A stretch of DNA of 6,820 nt from Spirochaetaceae bacterium (GCA_031280115.1 JAITHF010000021.1:1-6820), one strand, 5' to 3'. Positions 1 to 5,497 are shown, counted from the stretch's first letter. The notes: generated by a model not told the origin, from the letters alone. Translations and numbers: made by a program.

Positions 1-1
1 T

Positions 2-697
2 GGTATCCACGCCCAATGGAAAGAACTGGGGTCCCAACGCCAGAGAGGGGACTATCCGGCTAAAACCGCCGCAATCGAGGCGGCCATAAAATACTACGAC
101 CCGACTGACAGCAGGAAGCGGATCGTCAGGGAAAACGAGCGGCTTAGAATCCAGCGGGATATTACCCGAAACGAAAGCAGGCTCTGGGAGGCCGAGTCCG
201 GCCAGACCCCCGCGTCCCATACCGCCGCGCCGCGAACCGCGGTGGGCGCGACCGGTTCGACTCGGGTGCGTCTTGAGAGTCTCGTAAGCGCCGGGGAGTT
301 CCTCGCGTTTTTGGACAGCACTGAGAAGCCGGACCTGTTTTCCCGCCATGAAAACCAGGGAAAACCGGTTACGAACGTTTCATGGCTGGAGGCGGCGCGG
401 TACTGCAACTGGCGCTCAAGCCGCGCCGGTCTTGAAGCCTACTATACGATAAACGGGAAAAACGTCCAGCCCAATGCGGGAAAGAGCGGGTACAGGCTTC
501 CTTCCCGGGAGGAAATCAGCGCGGCCCTGGAAAAAGGGGCGCTCAAATACGCTGACCTTGCGGTTATGGGGGTTCTCAGCGCGGATCCGGCCAGCGCGTA
601 CTGCTATGACCAGCGCGCCCGCTCGCTGCGCGCATTGGACAGCGCGCTGCCTACCAGCGCGATAGGCTTTATGGCGGTGAGAAATGACAGCAAATAA
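2..697 (+). CDS. C-terminal part of a protein with a reduced SUMF1/FGE-like domain (5' end outside window)
   Basis: The frame is open from the first base of the window, so the gene starts upstream and 231 codons are visible. The first ~75 residues are highly charged (many Arg, Glu, Asp) and probably helical. From about base 245 the sequence resembles the SUMF1 / formylglycine-generating-enzyme fold: VSAGEFLAFL (the family's 'EVTNxxFxxFL' region), PVTNVSW at 365-385 followed by EAARYCNW, a TINGKN segment, YRLPS at 491-505, and a terminal GFMAVRN at 665-685 matching the family's GFRVVR end. Only about 55 residues separate the YRLPS and GF-VR motifs, where the family usually has over 100. The GNVWEW and RGGSW-type segments and the paired active-site cysteines are absent. 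I infer a non-catalytic, perhaps ligand-binding, derivative. The stop overlaps the next gene by 14 bases, implying translational coupling. Function unknown; fold assignment is by motif reading. Confidence 0.75.
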   Translation, partial: GIHAQWKELGSQRQRGDYPAKTAAIEAAIKYYDPTDSRKRIVRENERLRIQRDITRNESRLWEAESGQTPASHTAAPRTAVGATGSTRVRLESLVSAGEFLAFLDSTEKPDLFSRHENQGKPVTNVSWLEAARYCNWRSSRAGLEAYYTINGKNVQPNAGKSGYRLPSREEISAALEKGALKYADLAVMGVLSADPASAYCYDQRARSLRALDSALPTSAIGFMAVRNDSK

Positions 698-1358
698 ACC
701 TTTGGCACTCTTTGCCTTGGCCGCGGCTTTAACCGGATACCTCTTCGGCCAGAGCGTTGAAGCGGCCTATCAGGACGCCTACGAAAAAATCTCCGGGACA
801 TTCGGCCTCTATGAGAAATACCTGCCCAAAAACCGGCTGATACAGCTTCAGGCTGTCCAGCGCACCCTGCAAGAAAACAGCGGCTATGATATAAACCATG
901 TGCTTAGGGTTTCAAAGCCCCTTATTGATGAGTGCGACAGGATTGTGCTGGAGAATCTGGCGGACCGGCTTGATACGGCAAGCCTTAAATATGAGCGGCT
1001 CCAGAGTTCTAACCCCCAGTTACAGTCCCAGTACGCCGAGTTCTCCCGCAAACGGTCTGATTCGCCGGAAGCGCTGGTAACGAAAACCGGCCTTGAAGAA
1101 ATAGAAACCTTTATCAATACGATTGACGCGCTCTACGCCCAGGCCGCCTGGTCATGGGCGCCGTCAGACTCAAGGCCCCGGGGGGAACAGGAAGGGCGGT
1201 ATCTGGTAAAAGCAGGGGACTTCCTCAGAGACATTGCCCGGCGCCTGTACGGGGATGAGATGCAGTGGCCCCGTATCTACCGCGCCAATCCTGAGATAAC
1301 GAATCCTGACCTGATTTATCCCGGCATGGAGTTCGTCATCCCCGGCGCCTCCAGGTGA
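684..1358 (+). CDS. Exported LysM-domain protein
   Basis: A 224-residue protein. Residues 1-27 look like a Sec signal peptide: short Lys-containing start, hydrophobic core LALFALAAAL, and a possible VEA cleavage site before residue 28. No lipobox cysteine is present, so it is probably periplasmic rather than a lipoprotein. Residues ~28-165 are predicted helical, with a charged, Gln-rich middle region of no recognised family. Residues 173-220 form a LysM module: YLVKAGDFLRDIARRLYGD, WPRIYRANPE, then NPDLIYPGMEFVIP, the classic LysM ending that usually binds peptidoglycan GlcNAc chains. The start overlaps the preceding gene's stop, and a weak GGTGAG lies just upstream (676-681), so expression probably depends on translational coupling. 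A role at the cell wall is inferred from the module; the helical region's partner is unknown. Confidence 0.88.
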   Translation: MTANKPLALFALAAALTGYLFGQSVEAAYQDAYEKISGTFGLYEKYLPKNRLIQLQAVQRTLQENSGYDINHVLRVSKPLIDECDRIVLENLADRLDTASLKYERLQSSNPQLQSQYAEFSRKRSDSPEALVTKTGLEEIETFINTIDALYAQAAWSWAPSDSRPRGEQEGRYLVKAGDFLRDIARRLYGDEMQWPRIYRANPEITNPDLIYPGMEFVIPGASR

Positions 1359-1403
1359 TTATAACAGAACCGGTCTAGCGGATGCCTCGAGGATGTCTAT
1401 GAG

Positions 1404-3245
1404 ATGATACGCGAAAAAAGTCTGGTGGCGTATAAAAACCGCCCCGCCCTGGTGGTCGAGGCCGGCGAGAAAATAACCATAACCGTTTCCGGCGCTGACG
1501 CGCTTAAGGTTCGGAAAAAAGATATAGAACCCCTTCATCCGGGACCCTGCACGCTCTTTGGGCTTGATCAAGAACAAGATAGCGGGGACCCAAGGTCCGC
1601 ATGGGAACTCCTTGAGGAAAACACGGTTTCTCTCAAGGAGCTTGCAGAACTGGTGTACGGCGAGTACACCCCCCGCAGCGCATGGCTTGCCTATCTGCTC
1701 CTCAAAGACGGGCTGTATTTCACAGGCGGGCCTGCGGCGGTGCGCGGCAGATCCCCTGAAGAAGTGCAGCAGGGAGAACAGCGGCGCCTTGGCCGGCAGC
1801 ACGATAAAACAGAACGGGACGCTTTTCTCAACCGGCTTAAATCCCGCGCCCTGCGCCTGCCTGAGGACCGGCGGTTTCTCCAAGACATTGAGGCTTTGGC
1901 GTATGGCAAAACCGACAAGAGCCGCACCTTAAAAGAGCTGGGAAAAGGGGAAACCCCGCAAGACGCGCACCGGCTCCTTTTGGACGCCGGCGTCTGGGGC
2001 CTTGAGATAAATCCCCACCCCTCACGGTTCGGCCTTTCAATGGTTTCAGCGAAAACAGCCGTGCCGCCGCCGCCTTGGGAAGAACGGCTTGACCTTACGT
2101 CCCTCAACGCCTTTGCCATTGATAACCCCTGGAGCGGGGATCCGGACGACGCGATTTCGCTGGAAGGCGGCCATATCTGGGTGCACGTCGCTGACCCGGC
2201 GTCAGTGATTATGCCCGGAAGCCCCTCTGACCTTGAGGCCCGGGACCGGGGCGCCACGCTGTACCTGCCTGAGGGCCCCTCCCGTATGTTAAGCGGCGAG
2301 GCCCTCCCCCTCTTTGCCCTTGGCTTGCAGGAAACCTCCCCGGCGCTCTCGTTCAAGATAGCCCTTGCTGAAGACTTTTCTATTAAAGACTGCGAAACAG
2401 CCATTGTCCGCTCTTGGGTGCGGGTGACGCGCCTCTCGTATACAGAGGCGGACGAGGTTATGGACCGGGAGCCGGACGGGGACCTGGGGCGGCTTTCGGC
2501 GCTTGCCGCCGGCGTGCAGGACAGGCGGATGAGAAACGGCGCGGTTATGATAGAACTGCCTGAAACCCATATCTTTGTTACTGACGGCCGCGTAACCGTG
2601 GAGCCTCTTACAATAAGCCGGTCAGCCCAGGTGGTGCGGGAATGTATGCTCTTAGCCGGAGAGGGCGCGGCGCGGTGGGCCCTTGCCCGCCGGCTTCCGT
2701 TCCCGTATATAAGCCAGGAGATAGGGGACATTCCAGACTCCCCGCCTGCAGGCATGGCAGGTTCGTTCCAGATACGCCGGTGTATGCGCCCCCGAACCCT
2801 TTCAGTAAAGCCGGGCCTTCACTGGGGCTTGGGGCTTGACGCCTATACGCAGGTTACAAGCCCGCTGAGGCGCTATACAGACCTTCTGGCGCACCAGCAA
2901 ATCCGCGCTTTTTTGCGGCAAGAGGCGTTGCTGCGGGAGGATGAGATCGTCCTGCGCCTGGGCGCCGGCGAAGCAGCCGCGTATACGGCTATGCAGGCGG
3001 AGCGGGCGTCCCGAAACCACTGGCTTGCGGTGTATCTTTCGGACAAAAAAGAAAGCCAATGGGACGCGGTGGCGCTGGAAAGCCGGGGGCCCCGGAGCGC
3101 GGTTATGATTCCCGCCCTGGGAATAGAGACGCTGGTGGCGTGCAAACATAATCTTGAGCCGAATGAACAGCTAACCCTGGCCCTCTCTTCAGTGCGTATT
3201 CCTGAAGGGGAAGCGGTATTCATCCCTGTCGGCCCGAAAGCGTAG
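1404..3245 (+). CDS. RNB-domain 3'-5' exoribonuclease (RNase II/R superfamily, Zam/DR-type)
   Basis: A 613-residue enzyme expected to degrade single-stranded RNA processively 3' to 5' in the cytoplasm. The RNB catalytic domain starts near residue 237 with AIDNPWSGDPDD. D240, D246, D248 and D249 reproduce exactly the D-x5-D-x-DD spacing of the metal-binding aspartates D201/D207/D209/D210 of E. coli RNase II. WVHVADPASVI, RGATLYLP and YTQVTSPLRRYTDLLAHQQ (SPLRRY at 486-491, carrying the catalytic arginine region) follow. The N-terminus (~230 residues) is not the tandem cold-shock pair of E. coli RNase II. A short beta-rich region (1-50) is followed by a winged-helix-like stretch near 75-105 and a DAHRLLLDAGVW segment, as in cyanobacterial and Deinococcus-type homologues. 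The last ~60 residues are a short S1-like tail. Start chosen at 1404: a GAGG at 1389-1392 lies 11 bases upstream. It sits 45 bases after the LysM gene and 30 before rmuC, with no terminator, so co-transcription is likely. Confidence 0.93.
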   Translation: MIREKSLVAYKNRPALVVEAGEKITITVSGADALKVRKKDIEPLHPGPCTLFGLDQEQDSGDPRSAWELLEENTVSLKELAELVYGEYTPRSAWLAYLLLKDGLYFTGGPAAVRGRSPEEVQQGEQRRLGRQHDKTERDAFLNRLKSRALRLPEDRRFLQDIEALAYGKTDKSRTLKELGKGETPQDAHRLLLDAGVWGLEINPHPSRFGLSMVSAKTAVPPPPWEERLDLTSLNAFAIDNPWSGDPDDAISLEGGHIWVHVADPASVIMPGSPSDLEARDRGATLYLPEGPSRMLSGEALPLFALGLQETSPALSFKIALAEDFSIKDCETAIVRSWVRVTRLSYTEADEVMDREPDGDLGRLSALAAGVQDRRMRNGAVMIELPETHIFVTDGRVTVEPLTISRSAQVVRECMLLAGEGAARWALARRLPFPYISQEIGDIPDSPPAGMAGSFQIRRCMRPRTLSVKPGLHWGLGLDAYTQVTSPLRRYTDLLAHQQIRAFLRQEALLREDEIVLRLGAGEAAAYTAMQAERASRNHWLAVYLSDKKESQWDAVALESRGPRSAVMIPALGIETLVACKHNLEPNEQLTLALSSVRIPEGEAVFIPVGPKA

Positions 3246-3262
3246 CCCGGCGCCTGCCTCAA

Positions 3263-3268
3263 AAGGAG
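3263..3268 (+). promoter_or_regulatory. Ribosome binding site of rmuC
   Basis: AAGGAG lies 7 bases before the ATG at 3276 and is the best Shine-Dalgarno among the plus-strand genes here. It fixes the rmuC start against the out-of-frame ATG at 3272. Confidence 0.8.
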
Positions 3269-3275
3269 ACTATGT

Positions 3276-4745
3276 ATGACATTTCTCGTATGGATGTTTA
3301 TCATTATAGCGGCGCTCTGTGCGGCGCAGTTAATTTTGCTTATTATTATCATAACCGGGCGGCAGTCCCAGAAACCGGCGCTTGAGCGGCTCGCCGGACA
3401 GCTTGAACAAAACGAGCGGTCTTTCAAGGACGGGTTTGCCCAAAACCGGAACGAAATACATACCTCAGCCCGCTCTTCCCGGGAAGAAATCAACGCCGCG
3501 TTTTTTAATTTTACCGAACTTCTGGAAGGGAAACTGGGGAAACTGGAAAACATCAAAGAGGCTGTTGACCTGTCCGGCAAAGACAGCAGGCGCGACCTCT
3601 CCCTGGCGCTTGACTCCTTTGGGGAGCGGTTTTCAGGCTCAGTGCGGGAGTTTACGGACCTGCAGCGAGAGAAGTTTGCCGAACTTATCGCCAAGCAGGA
3701 CAGCCTTGCCAGAGACACCCGGGATATTCTTGATAAGATCCGGGACGCGGTGGATCAAAGACTGCGGGAGATTCAGCAGGACAACAGCGCAAAACTGGAA
3801 CGGATGCGGGAGACGGTGGACGAAAAACTGCACCAAACCCTTGACGCCCGCCTGGGAGAGTCCTTCAAAACGGTACGCGAACAGCTTGAGCGGGTGCAGG
3901 CATCTATGGGGGAAATGCGTAATCTGGCCGCCAGCGTGGGGGACCTGAACCGAGTGATGTCCAATGTAAAAGCAAGAGGTATTTGGGGGGAATACCAGCT
4001 TGAAAGCCTTCTCGAAGAGATTTTGACGGTGAATCAATATGAAAAAAACGTGAAAACCAAAGCCGGCAGTAACGATATGGTAGAGTTCGCCATTAAACTC
4101 CCCAGCCGGGAGGACCCGTCGCGGACAGTCTGGCTGCCGCTGGACGCCAAGTTCCCCCATTCTGTCTTTCAAAAGCTGGACGACGCCTGCAATACAGGAA
4201 ACGCCGACGCGGTTGCCAAGTGCAAGAAAGAGCTTGAGCAGACGATAAAATCTTTTGCCAAAGACATTAAGACGAAGTATGTTGACCCGCCGCATACTAC
4301 GGACTTCGCCATTATGTTCCTGCCCATAGAAAGTTTGTTTTCTGAGGTGTTGCGCCGTCCCGATCTGTTTGAAACGGTGCTGCGGGAACAGCAGGTCATC
4401 ATTACCGGCCCCACAACCCTGTCAGCCTACCTCTCCAGCCTCAAAATGGGCTTCCAGGCCCTTGAAGTGGGCAGGCGGAGCGGCGAAATCTGGGAACTGC
4501 TTAAAAAAGTCCAGTCAGATTTCAAGAGTTTCGGAGAGGCTCTTGAGAAGGCCAAGAAGAAAGTTGACGACGCGGGCAAAGAGCTGGACAACGCGGGGGT
4601 AAAATCGCGGAAAATCGAGAAAGATTTGCGGAAGGTACAGGAAGAAGACCCGCTGCTCCCGCTGCCGCCGAAACAGCTTGCCCCGCCCCCTGAGGAGCCG
4701 CCTCTTGCGGAACCGCTTGACGCTGATGACGATCTTTTTTACTAA
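3276..4745 (+). CDS. rmuC: DNA recombination protein RmuC
   Basis: A 489-residue protein of the RmuC family, which limits recombination at inverted repeats and is thought to act at DNA as a nuclease-like or scaffold factor; the biochemistry is poorly known. Residues 1-27 are a strongly hydrophobic N-terminal membrane anchor (VWMFIIIAALCAAQLILLII). Residues ~40-220 are a long charged coiled coil rich in Glu, Arg, Lys and Gln. The conserved RmuC domain spans ~225-430: VKARGIWGEYQLESLLEEIL (R234-G235-I236-W237-G238-E239), PLDAKFP (D290, K292), TTDFAIMFLPIESLFSEVL, and the ITGPTTLSAYLSSLKMGFQALE stretch. A second helical stretch (~435-460) precedes a Pro/Asp-rich tail ending DADDDLFY. Length and order match the family. 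It is the last plus-strand gene of the cluster; its 3' end faces a minus-strand transcription unit (the orphan cobalamin riboswitch). Confidence 0.95.
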   Translation: MTFLVWMFIIIAALCAAQLILLIIIITGRQSQKPALERLAGQLEQNERSFKDGFAQNRNEIHTSARSSREEINAAFFNFTELLEGKLGKLENIKEAVDLSGKDSRRDLSLALDSFGERFSGSVREFTDLQREKFAELIAKQDSLARDTRDILDKIRDAVDQRLREIQQDNSAKLERMRETVDEKLHQTLDARLGESFKTVREQLERVQASMGEMRNLAASVGDLNRVMSNVKARGIWGEYQLESLLEEILTVNQYEKNVKTKAGSNDMVEFAIKLPSREDPSRTVWLPLDAKFPHSVFQKLDDACNTGNADAVAKCKKELEQTIKSFAKDIKTKYVDPPHTTDFAIMFLPIESLFSEVLRRPDLFETVLREQQVIITGPTTLSAYLSSLKMGFQALEVGRRSGEIWELLKKVQSDFKSFGEALEKAKKKVDDAGKELDNAGVKSRKIEKDLRKVQEEDPLLPLPPKQLAPPPEEPPLAEPLDADDDLFY

Positions 4746-4749
4746 GCCA

Positions 4750-4855
4750 ATAAAGGAAAGGCGGTGGGTGAGGCCGGTAGGAGGAACCCCGAAAGGGGCT
4801 TGTATCTTGGTTATGCCATCAAAATACAGCCGGCGCCAATCAAGCCTTTCCTTAT
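4750..4855. repeat. Nested inverted-repeat element directly after rmuC (candidate small RNA or 3' UTR structure)
   Basis: The ends pair: AAGGAAAGGC at 4753-4762 is the perfect reverse complement of 4844-4853, extended by two more pairs (4750-4751 with 4854-4855) across a one-base bulge. Inside, GCCGG 4773-4777 pairs with CCGGC 4830-4834. CCCC 4787-4790 pairs with GGGG 4795-4798 around a GAAA tetraloop (plus-strand sense). GTAT 4802-4805 pairs with ATAC 4824-4827, with a TGG/CCA pair inside. The layout is a branched fold with a closing stem. It begins 4 bases after the rmuC stop. There is no clean U-tract on the plus strand, so it is not a textbook terminator for rmuC. On the minus strand it begins about where a transcript from the extended -10 at 4865-4873 would start. 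I recognise no known RNA family in it. Confidence 0.5.
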
Positions 4856-4864
4856 ATGGGACGG

Positions 4865-4873
4865 ATTATACCA
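4865..4873 (-). promoter_or_regulatory. Possible extended -10 promoter
   Basis: Read on the minus strand, TGGTATAAT is a perfect extended -10 (TGn-TATAAT). There is no good -35 box (TCAGAC at 17 bases), which extended -10 promoters can tolerate. The predicted start, near 4858, lies just before the nested inverted repeat 4855-4750. The same bases also contain an ATG preceded by a good Shine-Dalgarno, so this could be a chance match in a former start region. Confidence 0.35.
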
Positions 4874-4930
4874 TAGGCGGCTCCTTTGTCTGAACAAATG
4901 TCCATGACATCTTACAGATTCAAGTAAGGA

Positions 4931-4979
4931 TTGCGGTCTTTCTCAGCTTTCATGCCTCGGAAATGCTGAGAAACAAGGC
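4931..4979 (-). promoter_or_regulatory. Hairpin after the cobalamin aptamer, probable expression platform (P13/L13)
   Basis: TTTCTCAGC and GCTGAGAAA (plus-strand 4939-4947 and 4965-4973) form a perfect 9-bp stem. Four further pairs follow across a single bulge, leaving the minus-strand loop CGAGGCAT; an outer GCG/CGC may add to it. No U-run follows, so it does not look like an intrinsic terminator. The loop's GAGGC (4954-4958) is complementary to GCTTC in the aptamer's L5 region (5038-5042), with one G-U pair. This is the geometry of the L5-L13 kissing loop known from cobalamin riboswitches. The loop also holds a GAGG followed after one base by ATG, opening a 13-codon frame (4953 down to 4912, MKAEKDRNPYLNL). 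That spacing is too short for efficient initiation. Confidence 0.6.
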
Positions 4980-4980
4980 G

Positions 4981-5143
4981 CTTTAGACCAAAGTCTCCTG
5001 ACTTAGGGGCTTGTTTCCGTAAACCTTCCCAACGGGTGAAGCCGTCAGTGGCTGTTCCAACGAAAACCGTCCGGCACACCGGACTCCCGATTACAGTTAC
5101 GGGCTAGTGAGGGATTTTCACCCTGCTTCCTTTGAAGCCTACA
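4981..5143 (-). promoter_or_regulatory. Cobalamin (B12) riboswitch aptamer
   Basis: The minus strand carries the conserved blocks in the right order. A GGCTTCAAAGGAAGC lead-in comes first, then GGGTGAAAATCCC (5123-5111) and AGCCCGTAACTGTAA with its CCCG/CGGG closure (5103-5086). Next are a peripheral hairpin GTCCGG-TGTG-CCGGAC (5084-5069), AGCCACTG (5053-5046), TTGGGAAGG (5032-5024) and the B12 box AAGTCAGGAGACTT (5004-4991). These match the adenosyl/methylcobalamin riboswitch core known from btuB and cob/cbi leaders; the exact class and outer ends are uncertain. A good promoter sits directly upstream and a P13-like hairpin directly downstream, so the unit looks intact and transcribed. It points towards rmuC's 3' end. 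No minus-strand frame of 60 codons or more begins between the riboswitch and rmuC, so its target gene is missing or non-coding. Confidence 0.9.
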
Positions 5144-5148
5144 ATTCG

Positions 5149-5177
5149 AGTATAACCTATGATAAAACCCCCGTCAA
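5149..5177 (-). promoter_or_regulatory. Sigma70-type promoter of the riboswitch transcript
   Basis: On the minus strand, TTGACG (5177-5172) and TATACT (5154-5149) are separated by exactly 17 bases: a 5/6 match at each box. The expected start is near 5142, just at the beginning of the cobalamin aptamer. A CCCCC/GGGGG hairpin (5178-5190) abuts the -35 box on its upstream side. Confidence 0.75.
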
Positions 5178-5190
5178 CCCCCTGCGGGGG
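5178..5190. repeat. GC hairpin abutting the riboswitch promoter
   Basis: CCCCC-TGC-GGGGG is a perfect 5-bp inverted repeat with a 3-base loop. On the minus strand a second G5 run (5172-5168) followed by TTTTAT could compete for the C5 arm. That would give a weak terminator-like fold blocking minus-strand read-through into the riboswitch. The stem is short, so a structural role is only possible. Confidence 0.4.
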
Positions 5191-5194
5191 ATTC

Positions 5195-5293
5195 AGGCGC
5201 TTCTTGCGGCGGGAGGGTTTGCAATTTGAGGCGCAACCCCGAAGATGCGCCTCACCGCGCTTTGCAGGCGCACGGGCGCAGCGCAGGAAGCCT
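5195..5293. repeat. Nested inverted repeat, probable dispersed genomic repeat
   Basis: The outer arms AGGCGCTTCTTGCG (5195-5208) and CGCAGGAAGCCT (5282-5293) pair with a two-base bulge and one G-U. Inside, TGAGGCGCA (5227-5235) and TGCGCCTCA (5246-5254) are a perfect 9-bp inverted repeat with a 10-base loop. No gene is supported here. The architecture resembles REP- or MITE-like intergenic repeats; copy number elsewhere cannot be judged from one window. Confidence 0.55.
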
Positions 5294-5304
5294 TTAGTTG
5301 GGGG

Positions 5305-5328
5305 TTTGGGGGAACTGGTTCCCCCAAA
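5305..5328. repeat. Perfect 11-bp inverted repeat (G-rich hairpin)
   Basis: TTTGGGGGAAC and GTTCCCCCAAA flank a two-base TG. Two small hairpins follow at once: CTCTT-AA-AAGAG (5331-5342) and GGCGC-GCA-GCGCC (5342-5354). There is no T-tract directly after the main stem, so it is not a clear terminator. It appears to be part of the 5178-5457 repeat mosaic. Confidence 0.6.
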
Positions 5329-5355
5329 TTCTCTTAAAAGAGGCGCGCAGCGCCG

Positions 5356-5382
5356 ATAATTCATTATAAAATAATGAATTAT
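5356..5382. repeat. AT-rich perfect palindrome (12-bp arms)
   Basis: ATAATTCATTAT and ATAATGAATTAT are perfect reverse complements around AAA, giving 27 bases of almost pure A+T inside GC-rich DNA. It lies about 115 bases before the nagZ start. Possible roles are a protein-binding operator, a DNA-unwinding site or the core of a repeat; nothing in the sequence decides between them. Confidence 0.65.
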
Positions 5383-5457
5383 GCAGGGGCAGGAAACTTT
5401 TTCCGCGTGTACGCGCAAGAGTTCCGCGTGAACCGGAGAACCCGGCCCCCCCTGCAT
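5381..5457. repeat. Inverted repeat enclosing a 9-bp direct repeat, upstream of nagZ
   Basis: ATGCAGGGG (5381-5389) pairs perfectly with CCCCTGCAT (5449-5457). Between them TTCCGCGTG occurs twice (5401-5409 and 5422-5430), start to start 21 bases, i.e. two helical turns. The first copy overlaps a CGCGT-GT-ACGCG palindrome (5404-5415). The arrangement could be an operator upstream of the nagZ promoter or part of the repeat mosaic. No coding capacity is credible. Confidence 0.45.
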
Positions 5458-5462
5458 GCCGG

Positions 5463-5491
5463 TTGACTATTGCCCGCTCCCGCCCTACTCT
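5463..5491 (+). promoter_or_regulatory. Possible nagZ promoter
   Basis: TTGACT (5463-5468) and TACTCT (5486-5491) are 17 bases apart. The -35 box is strong and the -10 box poor (3 of 6). The predicted start falls at about 5498, the first base of the proposed GTG start codon. Confidence 0.4.
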
Positions 5492-5497
5492 GAATTT

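Noticed and set aside
1691..2755. 354-codon open frame on the minus strand
   Set aside because: It lies entirely inside and antisense to the RNB gene, whose catalytic motifs are intact. Its product is Ser/Arg-rich with no recognisable domain, as expected of a shadow in GC-rich coding DNA.
2873..3718. 281-codon minus-strand open frame across the RNB/rmuC junction
   Set aside because: Antisense to two well-supported genes, with biased Ser/Arg composition and no family signature; a shadow frame.
3639..4295. 218-codon minus-strand frame downstream of the orphan riboswitch, considered as its target
   Set aside because: It starts about 690 bases past the aptamer, inside rmuC antisense. Its composition mirrors rmuC codons and no Shine-Dalgarno or domain was seen.
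4787..4810. Rho-independent terminator for rmuC
   Set aside because: The CCCC-GAAA-GGGG stem has only four strong pairs and is followed by CTTGTATCTTGG, not a U-run; terminator activity is not supported.
4678..4893. 71-codon plus-strand frame overlapping the rmuC end
   Set aside because: Out of frame with rmuC, Arg-rich, no Shine-Dalgarno, and it covers the nested inverted repeat.
5104..5457. 117-codon minus-strand frame and the 66-codon plus-strand frame (5159-5359) in the intergenic region
   Set aside because: Both are translations of the inverted-repeat mosaic and one runs through the riboswitch promoter and aptamer 5' part. Repeat-driven open frames, not genes.
5178..5457. CRISPR array
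   Set aside because: Repeats are inverted and of differing sequence, with no regularly spaced identical direct repeats and no cas genes in the window.
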